From: an uncultured Chitinophagales bacterium
GTDB taxonomy: Bacteria; Bacteroidota; Bacteroidia; Chitinophagales; JAHDHT01
Reading direction: 5' to 3'
NCBI GenBank assembly: GCA_938023075.1
Contig: CALHDG010000283.1
Coordinates: 1-32,906, forward strand
Length of the DNA: 32,906 nt
Position numbers and translations under genes: made by a program. Below the pieces are notes generated by a model. That model saw only the letters and a list, made by a program, of their open reading frames with translations. It was not told the origin of the DNA and searched no databases. Of the stretch, positions 18,573-26,359 are shown in pieces. The stretch's first letter is position 1; the number at the start of each line of letters is the position of its first letter.

Positions 18573-18926
18573 TCATTCAATACGCTCTAACCAATCAAAA
18601 CTATCAATTTTATCAAAAAGATTATCTTTTAATCTCAAATCAGTTTTAATTTTTCGAATACGTCGTAAGCCATAAAAGCCATTAAACTTAACAGTATTAG
18701 AAATGTTTAGGCTGCCATTTATATCAATTAGGGCGTACAAACTATCTACATGCTTAACATCATTACCCTTTATAATTAAATTACCATTAATGGAAGTGCA
18801 ATTGCAAACACGTCTAAAAGCATCCGCATCTGCCTGAGATTTAATTACATAATCACCATGCCAAATGTTGGCAAAACAACAGTGTATACTAAACAGCCAT
18901 ACAACAATAGAATAGCTAATTTTCAT
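18573..18926 (-). CDS. Short exported receptor-L/LRR-like protein, probably truncated
   Basis: The 117-residue product has a signal peptide (MKISYSIVVWLFSIHCCFA) and the beginning of a receptor-L/LRR-like domain: VIKSQADADAFRRVCNCTSI followed by NGNLIIKGNDVKHVDSLYAL and INGSLNISN. In this family the ISG/CTxINGNL block is normally followed by several hundred residues and a T9SS tail, all missing here. The frame closes at TGA 18573-18575 and no LRR-like sequence is seen beyond. It is therefore probably the N-terminal stump of a broken gene, even though it could still make a small exported protein. It follows the LamG gene by 95 bases on the same strand. Confidence 0.55.
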   Translation of the reverse strand: MKISYSIVVWLFSIHCCFANIWHGDYVIKSQADADAFRRVCNCTSINGNLIIKGNDVKHVDSLYALIDINGSLNISNTVKFNGFYGLRRIRKIKTDLRLKDNLFDKIDSFDWLERIE

Positions 18927-19021
18927 AGTAATTTTTTTTTAGTATTACAATTAAACAATATTTCATAAATTTCAAAGCTTACTAATGGCAATAAGGCAAT
19001 GCTACACCTTGCCAATAAATT

Positions 19022-20140
19022 TCAATTATTTCCAATATAAATCACTTCCACTGCATCGCTATTATCATAATCTGAACTCAATTCAATTTTCCGCTCATAC
19101 TTGCCTTCACTAATGGAAATTGCCGCAGTATTTGGTGGAATACGTCCTAAATTTTCGGCTTTTAAAACAATATAGTTATGCTTTTTAGTTAGCTGAATAT
19201 TCAACTCGTATTTTTCTTTTTGCAAACGGTAATTTTCTAAAATCAACTTATCATTCACCAATAACGAAACCGTATCTTCATCAACCTGCCCATCATCCCA
19301 AATTTTAACTAAAATGTTTTTTTGCTTTACGTTCATACTTTCTCTAGTGGTAATGTTAGCTTTGCGCCTGCCGGTTTTGTTTAAAATGCGTGTATCCCGA
19401 TCGTTAATAGGGCGGTTAAAAATACACAATTCATCTAAACCACCAACTCTAAAAATGGTATCGGTTACTTCGTTTAGTTGATTTTGAATAAACGAAGCCC
19501 CCACAATTAAAGGACCGGGTGTATTAGGACTAACAACCGGTTTATTAATATAATTTCGCCGCATTAACTCTCCGTCTAAATAAATTTTAGCCTCGCGAAC
19601 ACTATAAGTAATTACCAAATGATGCCACATTTGCAGTTCAGCTTTTTTGTTAGAATACGTGCTGTTGCGTTCTAAATTGCTATCAAACAAATCAAATTTG
19701 ATATCCTCTCTAATCGAATCTTGCCGTAAACTATCTTCTTTATTACACGAGTAAATGTTGTATTGATGGTGGTTAGTCATTAAACTATCACTTTCAATAA
19801 CCGAACCTTTACATAAGATGGGGTTTTGCACACTCAACGAGTCATAAAACCAAACCGACATCGAAAACTGCTTTAAGTCAAAAATTTCGTGGTGCGGAAT
19901 TTCGATATACGAGCCCTTGCCGGTAAACCACATAGCCGATGCTGGTTTGCTATACCGGTCTTCAATGTTAATTACTTCGCCGTGTACCTCGCCGTGCAAA
20001 CTGTATTTTCCCTCGTCATTAGCATTGCCATCTAAAGGATAATAAGCCACTAAACCTATTAAAGAAGTAATTTTTTGCTGAGCATGTAGTTGCCCAAACA
20101 TCAAAAAAAACCACCCAAACCATAAAAAACGACTTACCAA
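19022..20140 (-). CDS. Exported LamG/concanavalin A-like domain protein
   Basis: The 372-residue product has a signal peptide (FLWFGWFFLMFGQLHAQ) and a LamG-type domain at ~25-250: GLVAYYPLDGNANDEGKYSL, FSMSVWFYD, MWHHLVITYSVREAKIYLDG and GGLDELCIFNRPIND are its characteristic strands. The C-terminal ~105 residues form a second domain (ILVKIWDDGQVDEDTVSLLV and LKAENLGRIPPNTAAISI) that I remember as a recurrent C-terminal domain of Bacteroidota surface proteins. No T9SS tail is seen. The best start is TTG 20138-20140; there is no in-frame ATG before the signal peptide. LamG domains bind carbohydrate or protein, but the ligand is unknown. It lies downstream of the sigma/anti-sigma pair on the same strand. 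Confidence 0.75.
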   Translation of the reverse strand: MVSRFLWFGWFFLMFGQLHAQQKITSLIGLVAYYPLDGNANDEGKYSLHGEVHGEVINIEDRYSKPASAMWFTGKGSYIEIPHHEIFDLKQFSMSVWFYDSLSVQNPILCKGSVIESDSLMTNHHQYNIYSCNKEDSLRQDSIREDIKFDLFDSNLERNSTYSNKKAELQMWHHLVITYSVREAKIYLDGELMRRNYINKPVVSPNTPGPLIVGASFIQNQLNEVTDTIFRVGGLDELCIFNRPINDRDTRILNKTGRRKANITTRESMNVKQKNILVKIWDDGQVDEDTVSLLVNDKLILENYRLQKEKYELNIQLTKKHNYIVLKAENLGRIPPNTAAISISEGKYERKIELSSDYDNSDAVEVIYIGNN

Positions 20141-20287
20141 AATCTGTATTTATATTTTAAAGATAAAAAATTATTGCTGAAATACTAACGAATGTTAACG
20201 AAATATTATTCTCAATAAGTACTAAGTTTATTAAACTACTTATAAATAAAGTTTAGAAAACAAAGCACTAGCATCAATTGAAGGGCA

Positions 20288-20394
20288 GTCCCGCTATCCG
20301 CTCAAATACCATTTTGCAAGGCTTCAAAACCCGTGCGGCAAATGGTATAACCGCTGCTATCGGGTTTAGTTTGGTTAGTTTGCTGCTTCGTAGC
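20288..20394 (+). repeat. REP-like palindromic element, copy 2
   Basis: The element starts GTCCCGCT (20288) and reaches ATCGGGTT (20366), with the shared flank CTTCGTAG near 20387-20394. The central palindrome, ATACCATTTTGC (20306-20317) with GCAAATGGTAT (20338-20348), differs from copy 1 but occupies the same place. It lies between the TPR gene and the LamG gene. An open frame of 101 codons across it is fortuitous. Confidence 0.65.
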
Positions 20395-20482
20395 CGGGTT
20401 TTGCAAAGCAGTTTATCAAGTTCATATGCAGCACTCCATGTTAAACCGAAATTTATGTTTCAAACTAATGGTCAATTTGCTA

Positions 20483-21271
20483 TTACAACGCCTTTAATAA
20501 TTGCCGGGCTTTTTCAAAATAGGTTTCGTTGGGTGAGATACTTTTCAACAGATTCTTCGTTTGTGTATGCTCTCCTTTTTTAAGATGGCATAAAGCGAGA
20601 TACCAACTTGCCATATCGGTATAATCGTTATGCTTAGTGTATAATTGTTGAAAGGTATTCATCGCTTCATCTATTTGATTTAACTCCATTTGTGCGCAAC
20701 CTTTAAAGACCAAGCCCCATGGATTATCAGGCTTTTCACTTAAAGATTTCTCAAATAACGGAATAGCTTTTTGGTAATTTTTACCTTTATATTGATTAAT
20801 CGCCTTTTCAAAATCAGTTAAACTACCAATTTCATCATGGGTATTCAATACTTTTTCTGCCTCAAAATAGTTATCGAAAAGCCGGTCATTTTTATCAGGT
20901 AAAAACAAGAACAACAACAAGGCGGCTGCGGCAGCCAAAGTAGCAAAAGGTAGTAAACGTTTAATGATGGATGGTTTGGCAGCGGCTTCTTCGTGGGCTG
21001 TTTCCGGATAAAGGTCATTTTCAATTTCTTCTGAAAAATATTGATTGCCGAGCTTATCTAAATTAGCTTTAAAAGCTGTATCGATATTAGTGGTCTCTTT
21101 CGGGCTAGTTAAGTTATCTTGTAAAAATATATCCGTGTATTGATAAAAATTTACCTGTTTTTGTAAGGCTTCATCTTTTTCCATTTGCGTTTCAAATGCC
21201 TTTAAAGCCGCTCCCGAAAGTTTGCCTTGTATATATTTTTCGATAATTATATCAGTATTGTCCAATTCCAT
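20483..21271 (-). CDS. Membrane TPR protein, probable anti-sigma factor
   Basis: The 262-residue product has a cytoplasmic N-terminal part of about 100 residues beginning IIIEKYIQGKLSG, a start typical of Bacteroidota proteins paired with ECF sigma factors, one transmembrane segment at ~106-125 (LLPFATLAAAAALLLFLFLP), and TPR-type helical repeats at ~145-262 (KAIPLFEKSLSEKPDNPWGL, EAMNTFQQLYTKHND). By position, 36 bases after the ECF sigma gene on the same strand, it is inferred to hold that sigma factor at the membrane and to sense periplasmic partners through the TPRs. No zinc-finger anti-sigma motif (HxxxCxxC) is present, so the binding mode differs from the classical ZAS family. Confidence 0.7.
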   Translation of the reverse strand: MELDNTDIIIEKYIQGKLSGAALKAFETQMEKDEALQKQVNFYQYTDIFLQDNLTSPKETTNIDTAFKANLDKLGNQYFSEEIENDLYPETAHEEAAAKPSIIKRLLPFATLAAAAALLLFLFLPDKNDRLFDNYFEAEKVLNTHDEIGSLTDFEKAINQYKGKNYQKAIPLFEKSLSEKPDNPWGLVFKGCAQMELNQIDEAMNTFQQLYTKHNDYTDMASWYLALCHLKKGEHTQTKNLLKSISPNETYFEKARQLLKAL

Positions 21272-21307
21272 TTTTCCTTTATTTGCTCAATATTGCTTAC
21301 TTGGGTA

Positions 21308-21871
21308 TCAATTTTTCAATTCTTTATAATCAGGATGTTGTTCAAAAGAAATTCTTAATTTTTTTCTGCAATCCGACATCCGCTGGTAAACTGCATTTGG
21401 TTTTATGTTCAACTTTGCAGCAATTTCATCACCTTTCAGACCATCTTTATACATCATATTTAAAATATCCTGGCAATTCTTTCCTAACTTACCAAAACAT
21501 TCCGCTAAAATCTTGTCCATACTTTCTTTAGTCTGTATGGTTTCGTTCTCATTAGCATCCTTACTTATATATCCAACGTCATTTAAAATTCTTAGCCAAA
21601 TATTTCCTCTATTTAACTTGTTCAGCCACTTGCGCCTGTAAATTGGGTTCATATAGGCACATATAGATACTGTTAGAACTAATTCTTTACACTTTTGATA
21701 TACAATAATCAAGGCTTCTTGAAAAACATCGCGAGCATCATCAAGATTGCCCTTATTTTTTAACACATAATTTTTGCATTGAGGACTGCATTTATCATAA
21801 ATCTCCTGTATCAACACAAAATCATTACTGCACAAAGCCCTTATATATTTTTGATCTTCATGCACTTCCAT
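21308..21871 (-). CDS. ECF-type RNA polymerase sigma factor
   Basis: The 187-residue product has a region 2 with DDARDVFQEALIIVYQK and region 4 at ~115-180 (CFGKLGKNCQDILNMMYKDG followed by LKGDEIAAKLNIKPNAVYQR), the helix-turn-helix that reads the -35 element. Its length and the lack of regions 1 and 3 are normal for ECF factors. It is the first gene of a pair with the membrane TPR protein, and the LamG, LRR-like and giant adhesin genes follow on the same strand, so these secreted proteins are candidate targets. I cannot see a shared promoter that would prove this. Confidence 0.85.
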   Translation of the reverse strand: MEVHEDQKYIRALCSNDFVLIQEIYDKCSPQCKNYVLKNKGNLDDARDVFQEALIIVYQKCKELVLTVSICAYMNPIYRRKWLNKLNRGNIWLRILNDVGYISKDANENETIQTKESMDKILAECFGKLGKNCQDILNMMYKDGLKGDEIAAKLNIKPNAVYQRMSDCRKKLRISFEQHPDYKELKN

Positions 21872-22016
21872 AACACGGTCTACAATAATTTAATAAAAAA
21901 AATTTCAATTTCCACATAAGAATTTTTAAGGCTGTTGGATAGATAATTAAACAAGCAATAAATAACGCAAACTTATGAAATAAGTTAAACAAAATGGTTT
22001 CAGATTTAAGAAAAGC

Positions 22017-22156
22017 ACTCAACTAAAGCCCTTCTGGTTAAACTGGGGCTAGAGAAAACACTTTATGATTCCGGCTTGTTTATGGCTAAACAAGGTGGCT
22101 AAAGAAAACTCAAATAGATAATAGTAAACGGCATAAAAAACAATTCGCCGCTTGCT
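22017..22156 (+). promoter_or_regulatory. Structured leader element A, upstream of the subtilase
   Basis: This and the elements at 23868, 26197 and 27160 share sequence and pairing. Here a first hairpin pairs AGCCC with GGGCT, a second is a perfect 8-bp stem CTTGTTTA/TAAACAAG (22075-22082 with 22087-22094) carrying GGCTAAACA, and a third pairs AGTAAACGGC (22123-22132) with GCCGCTTGCT (22147-22156), one A-C mismatch and one G-U. About 30 bases then lead to the start codon, with a TTAAAACAAATT stretch common to A, B and C. Confidence 0.5.
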
Positions 22157-22185
22157 CAATTATGTAAAATTAAAACAAATTGCAA

Positions 22186-23841
22186 ATGAAAATAGTCATT
22201 ATAAATATATACATATTATTAGCTGTAGTAATTTTTTGTCGAGCGCAGCCGCACCAAATCATACTACAATTGGATGAAGATATAACAATAGACCAACTCA
22301 AATCATCGCAAACAATATCTCCATTCGCCTCATACCAGCAACTATCTGAAAGTTTAAACATATGGCTTATTGAAATACCTGCAGCCTCAACAACCCTAAA
22401 AAAAGAAAGTATACTAACTAACTTAAAAGAGCATCCTCACATAAAAACAGCTCAATTGAACGAAGCAGTTGAATTAAGGAATACACCGAATGATATGGAG
22501 TTTGCCGATCAATGGCAATATAACAATACTGGCGAAGCCCTTGGCATAATGGATGCTGATATGGATGCCCTGAAAGCATGGAATTTAACAACAGGTGGTA
22601 AAACGGCTTTAGGAGATGAAATTGTAGTAGCCATAATTGATGGAGGTGTTGATCTGAACCATCTTGATTTAATCAATAATTTATGGACTAACAATCAGGA
22701 AATACCCAACAACCAAATAGATGATGACCAGAACGGATATGTGGACGATTATTATGGCTGGAATTTTAATAAAAAAAATGGTGATGTTGGCAATGGTGGT
22801 TATGGGCATTTCCACGGCACCCCGGTTGCTGGTATAATAGGTGCAGAAGGTAATAATTATAAAGGAGTTTGTGGTGTAAACTGGCAAGTAAAAATAATGA
22901 ACCTGGCTGCTAACCGAACCGTTGCTAATGTAATAGAAGCTTACGACTATGTTTTGAACATGCGAAAACGCTACAGTGCAACTAATGGACAGCAAGGCGC
23001 TTTTGTAGTAGCTACCAATGCTTCTCTCGGTATTGATTATGGTAAGCCTGCCGACCACCCACTTTGGTGTGCTATGTATAATGCATTAGGTGAGGCAGGT
23101 GTTATAAATGTAGCCGCTACTGCCGACCTTTTTATTAATGTAGATTTGCGAGGTGACATACCCACCACTTGTAGTAGTGATTTTTTAATTAGCGTAACCA
23201 ACACCAACAATCGAGATGAATTAGCGATTGACGCTGCCTATGGAAGACGGCATATAGATTTAAGTGCGCCTGGTAATGGTACTTTTACTACAATCAACAA
23301 TAGTGGCTATGGAGGTTTTGGTGGTACGTCAGCAGCGGCACCTCACGTTGCTGGAGCGGTAGCCTTATTGTATGCCACACCAAATCAAAATTTTATGCAA
23401 ACCGTTCAGCAAAACCCATCGGCAGCCGCCTTATTAGTTAAAGATTTTATTTTAAATGGTGCTGACCCAATTGCAGACTTATATTATAAAAGTGTTACTA
23501 ATGGCAGGTTAAATTTATTTAATAGTTTATGCGAATTGGAAAATTATTTTGATAGCAACAGTTGTGTTGAAGCAGAAGAAGTTTTTCTGCAATTGGATAA
23601 ATTACTTATAAACAATGCTAACCGTGAAATGCACATTCATTTTGAAATGCAAGGCAAAAGCAGTTTAAAAATCAGGTTGTTTAATAGTGCCGGAGCTTTG
23701 GTTCATCAACAAATTTTGCCACAAATTAACAGTGGCAGGCATAAACTTCAGCTTTCATCAGCTCAATTAATAAATGGAATATATTTTTTAAATATAGACA
23801 GCAAAAACGCCTCATTAAATCAATCCATTTTAATTCAATAA
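22186..23841 (+). CDS. Secreted S8 (subtilisin-type) serine peptidase with C-terminal sorting domain
   Basis: The 551-residue product has a signal peptide, an N-terminal propeptide-like part to ~115, and an S8 catalytic domain: Asp152 (AIIDGGVD), His210 (HGTPVAG) and Ser382 (GGTSAAAPHVAG). The place of the oxyanion-hole Asn (AATAN in related T9SS subtilases) reads AATAD, giving Asp314. The last ~85 residues have a T9SS-like tail without the usual YPNP (KIRLFNSAGALVHQQ, NGIYFLNID). Start ATG 22186 is chosen over the in-frame TTG six bases upstream, to agree with neighbours. The Asp substitution is also found in the proprotein convertase PC2, so activity is possible but may be altered. It is the first gene of the RNA-element locus; its own leader is element A. 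Confidence 0.88.
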   Translation: MKIVIINIYILLAVVIFCRAQPHQIILQLDEDITIDQLKSSQTISPFASYQQLSESLNIWLIEIPAASTTLKKESILTNLKEHPHIKTAQLNEAVELRNTPNDMEFADQWQYNNTGEALGIMDADMDALKAWNLTTGGKTALGDEIVVAIIDGGVDLNHLDLINNLWTNNQEIPNNQIDDDQNGYVDDYYGWNFNKKNGDVGNGGYGHFHGTPVAGIIGAEGNNYKGVCGVNWQVKIMNLAANRTVANVIEAYDYVLNMRKRYSATNGQQGAFVVATNASLGIDYGKPADHPLWCAMYNALGEAGVINVAATADLFINVDLRGDIPTTCSSDFLISVTNTNNRDELAIDAAYGRRHIDLSAPGNGTFTTINNSGYGGFGGTSAAAPHVAGAVALLYATPNQNFMQTVQQNPSAAALLVKDFILNGADPIADLYYKSVTNGRLNLFNSLCELENYFDSNSCVEAEEVFLQLDKLLINNANREMHIHFEMQGKSSLKIRLFNSAGALVHQQILPQINSGRHKLQLSSAQLINGIYFLNIDSKNASLNQSILIQ

Positions 23842-23867
23842 TTAAAAAACAAAATAGATACGAAAAA

Positions 23868-24005
23868 GAAAATCAACTAAATCAAACCGGTTTCTCGCTT
23901 TCGAGGAAAGTTAAAAACCAAGCAACCACCGGCTAAACAGAGGGTGCTGAAAAAACTCCAAAAAAAAGAGTAAACAGCTTAAAAAAAATCAACCGCTGCT
24001 TACTC
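23868..24005 (+). promoter_or_regulatory. Structured leader element B, upstream of the first lipoprotein
   Basis: The AGAAAA..TCAACTAAA start (shared with A) is followed by a CTCG/CGAG hairpin near 23893, a CACC/GGTG hairpin (23927-23930 with 23943-23946) whose loop contains GGCTAAACAG, an AAAACTCC stretch, and a third stem GAGTAAACAGC (23968-23978) with GCTGCTTACTC (23995-24005), one A-C mismatch at the same place as in A. TTAAAACAAATTT and the start codon follow. Confidence 0.5.
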
Positions 24006-24034
24006 CATTTTATAAAATTAAAACAAATTTAATA

Positions 24035-24940
24035 ATGAAAATTTTAAAATTAAAATCTATTTTTTTTAGCCTGATGGCTATTGTAATGGTAACTGTATTT
24101 TTAACTTCTTGTGAAAAGGACTACGTAAAAGTGAATCCAAATGAGAACATTAATGAAATTACATTGCAACAATTGAAAACATCTAAACAATTATGGAATG
24201 AGAAATTTTCTGACAAAATCACTTTACTTAATTACAAATATGTAGGGACGGTCGAAAATGAGCAAGACATGCAAGAGGCACTTAATAAAATAGCTGATGA
24301 AGCTAAGATAGTTGCGAGTGGTGATCTTGACCAACCGGAATCAGTAAAAGTTGAAGTGCTTAGAGAGAATAGTGCAAAAGCTGCTATAACGAAAGATAAT
24401 TTACGCAACTATATTAAGGATGGAATTGAAATTAGTAATAAAGTAATCGCATTGAATTGGGATAAAAATGGAGAACAATTTACTACCTATTGTATTGCTA
24501 ATAAAGAAGGTATTGTTTGGGATAATATATTAGGTGGTGTATTGGCTGTCGCCCCTGAAATTGAAGAAGAAAGCGGGATTGACAGCAACTCCAATAAAAA
24601 TGGTGCGGGTTGGAAAAAATGGCAAAGAAGGGGATGGAAAATTAAGGCTTTTTGGGGAAGTACTATAGGAAAATTAGGATGCACATTAACCATATACTAT
24701 AATACTGGAGGCCCGGTTACCAATTCAGATGTTGAAGATTATGCATGGATAAGTGGTGGTAAAGGTGTATCAGAAAGCAAGCTGCTTGTTAAAACTGGCT
24801 CATTCGCTAAGGCACAGTATGCTTTGGCTGTAGCTGGTATAACAGGTAAAGTTAATTTTGACAAAGGCTCTTTTACAGCAAGCGCCAGCGGAGCTTATGA
24901 CGAGGTTCGTAATGGAACATTTTCTCTTTATCCTAACTAA
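24035..24940 (+). CDS. Lipoprotein of unknown family, paralogue 1
   Basis: The 301-residue product has a lipoprotein signal (MKILKLKSIFFSLMAIVMV) with lipobox LTSC (Cys26). Residues ~27-175 are closely shared with the next gene (NPNEN.NE.TL.QLK, then LLNYKYVGT, LDQPESVKVE, ISNKVIALNWDKNG, FTTYCIANKEGIVWDN). The C-terminal ~120 residues diverge strongly from it, keeping only FWG...G.LG...T.YYN and a QYALAV block. No known domain is recognised. The final part is Gly/Ser/Thr-rich and probably beta-structured. It is preceded by element B and followed by a strong terminator, so it forms its own unit; a surface-exposed protein with a constant base and a variable outer domain is inferred. Confidence 0.75.
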   Translation: MKILKLKSIFFSLMAIVMVTVFLTSCEKDYVKVNPNENINEITLQQLKTSKQLWNEKFSDKITLLNYKYVGTVENEQDMQEALNKIADEAKIVASGDLDQPESVKVEVLRENSAKAAITKDNLRNYIKDGIEISNKVIALNWDKNGEQFTTYCIANKEGIVWDNILGGVLAVAPEIEEESGIDSNSNKNGAGWKKWQRRGWKIKAFWGSTIGKLGCTLTIYYNTGGPVTNSDVEDYAWISGGKGVSESKLLVKTGSFAKAQYALAVAGITGKVNFDKGSFTASASGAYDEVRNGTFSLYPN

Positions 24941-24972
24941 CCATAACTTACAATTGAGATTAAAATAGAAAT

Positions 24973-25005
24973 AACAATCAGGCTCTGCAAAAGCCTGATT
25001 GTTTT
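24973..25005 (+). terminator. Rho-independent terminator after lipoprotein 1
   Basis: A perfect 12-bp stem AACAATCAGGCT / AGCCTGATTGTT (24973-24984 with 24992-25003) with T tail. Nearly the same hairpin follows lipoprotein 3 at 27063. Confidence 0.85.
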
Positions 25006-25045
25006 AATCTTTAACTTTATTATAAAACTTCAAACAAATTTGAAT

Positions 25046-25954
25046 ATGAAAATTTATAAATTAAAATCAATCTTATTTAGCCTAATGGCTATTGCAATGG
25101 CGACTGTATTTTTAAGTTCCTGCGAAAAAGATTATGTAAAAGTGAATCCTAATGAAAACCTAAATGAAACTACATTAGATCAGTTGAAAAGTTCTCAACA
25201 AAGGTGGAATGAGCAATTTTCAGAAAAAATCACTTTGCTTAATTATAAATATGTAGGAACTATCGAAAATGAGCAAGACAAGCAAGAAGTACTTAAAAAT
25301 ATAGCTGATGAAGCTAAGATAATTGCAAGTGGTGAACTTGACCAACCAGAATCAGTAAAAGTTGAAATGCTGGATGAAAATAGTGCAAAAACTACTATAA
25401 TAAAAGATAACTTACGTAAATATATTAAAGATGAAATTGAAATTAGTAATAAAGTAATCGCATTAAATTGGGATAAAAATGGAAAACAATTTACTACCTA
25501 TTGCATTGCTAATAAAGAAGGTATTGTTTGGGATAATTTATTAGGTGGTGTATTGGCTGTTGACACTGATGGTAAAGAAGAGAACGGGACTATTAGCAAC
25601 TCCAATAAAATGGGTTCCAGATATTATACTTGGTACAGCTATAATTTGCCAATTAAGTCTTTTTGGGGTGGTTCAGCAGGAAATTTGGGTTATAAAATAA
25701 CTGTATACCATAATGATGGAAAAACGGTTAACAAAACTGCTACTGAAAGTTGGGCAAAGTTTAAATATGGCAGAAGTGTAGCAAAGTCTTGGGCATCTAT
25801 TAACAGTGGTCGTGATTATGGTAAGATACAGTATGCTTTAGCTGTAGGTAATCAAGATGCATGGGTTGGTATTCTTGATCGTAAAGCCGACGCTCGCGGT
25901 CTATATACTAAAGTAAAAAATGGCACAAAAATTCTTTATCCCCAACTACCGTAG
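25046..25954 (+). CDS. Lipoprotein of unknown family, paralogue 2
   Basis: The 302-residue product starts at ATG 25046 by alignment with its paralogues (the frame also offers a TTG six bases earlier). Signal MKIYKLKSILFSLMAIAMA, lipobox LSSC, Cys26. Residues ~27-175 match the first paralogue closely at both protein and DNA level, and the rest diverges (KSFWGGSAGNLGYKITVYHN, IQYALAVG, NGTKILYP remain). Unlike its neighbours it has no leader element: only 105 bases separate it from lipoprotein 1, and those contain a terminator, so expression by read-through, or from a promoter in that gap, is implied. No function is known to me. Confidence 0.75.
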   Translation: MKIYKLKSILFSLMAIAMATVFLSSCEKDYVKVNPNENLNETTLDQLKSSQQRWNEQFSEKITLLNYKYVGTIENEQDKQEVLKNIADEAKIIASGELDQPESVKVEMLDENSAKTTIIKDNLRKYIKDEIEISNKVIALNWDKNGKQFTTYCIANKEGIVWDNLLGGVLAVDTDGKEENGTISNSNKMGSRYYTWYSYNLPIKSFWGGSAGNLGYKITVYHNDGKTVNKTATESWAKFKYGRSVAKSWASINSGRDYGKIQYALAVGNQDAWVGILDRKADARGLYTKVKNGTKILYPQLP

Positions 25955-26123
25955 TTCACAATAGAGATTAAAGTTTTTTCTTTTCAAAAGATTTTACGCA
26001 ATAGTACTATAATATACTTTGGCTGAATTTGTAATACTGTACTATACACTACGATAAGATTGAAAATTTGATTTTTATTCGGTTTAAGAATTTTATACCC
26101 ATAAGAATATTAAACTCGTTAAA

Positions 26124-26186
26124 ATGCGCCACTTCAAAAAAGCATTCAAAAAAAACACTAAAAGAAACGACGATGTAAATTATTAA
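26124..26186 (+). CDS. Possible 20-residue basic peptide before element C
   Basis: ATG 26124 to TAA 26186 reads MRHFKKAFKKNTKRNDDVNY. It is strongly basic and lies immediately before element C. There is no clear ribosome-binding signal, none of the other elements has an equivalent at the same place, and a chance ORF in A-rich DNA is likely. Confidence 0.15.
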   Translation: MRHFKKAFKKNTKRNDDVNY

Positions 26187-26196
26187 CAAATGAAAA

Positions 26197-26323
26197 ACGG
26201 TGACCTTACTTCAAGGAGGTGAGTTAACCCAGCAACTCCAGGCTACACAGGGAGATTAAAAACTACCCAACAAAAAATGAGCAAAGCGATTTTTACTCAG
26301 ACAATGAATACCGCCTTACTCAT
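26197..26323 (+). promoter_or_regulatory. Structured leader element C, upstream of the third lipoprotein
   Basis: The first hairpin is ACCT/AGGT (26203-26206 with 26217-26220), the second CTCC/GGAG (26236-26239 with 26251-26254) with GGCTACACAG in its loop, and the third ATGAGCAAAGCG (26277-26288) with CGCCTTACTCAT (26312-26323), two mismatches of which one is at the A-C position of A and B. TTAAAACAAATTTT and, 37 bases after the third stem, the ATG follow. Confidence 0.5.
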
Positions 26324-26359
26324 CATTATTAATTAAAACAAATTTTAAACAAAAATTTA

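Noticed and set aside
20278-20583. 101-codon frame across the second REP-like element
   Set aside because: Its composition follows the palindrome, and it runs into the antisense of the TPR gene.
23881-23960. Resemblance of elements B-D to the cyclic di-GMP (GEMM) riboswitch
   Set aside because: A CAAACC start and a C-GG-CTAA block are present, but the GGGACGCAAAGCC core and the receptor hairpin are missing.
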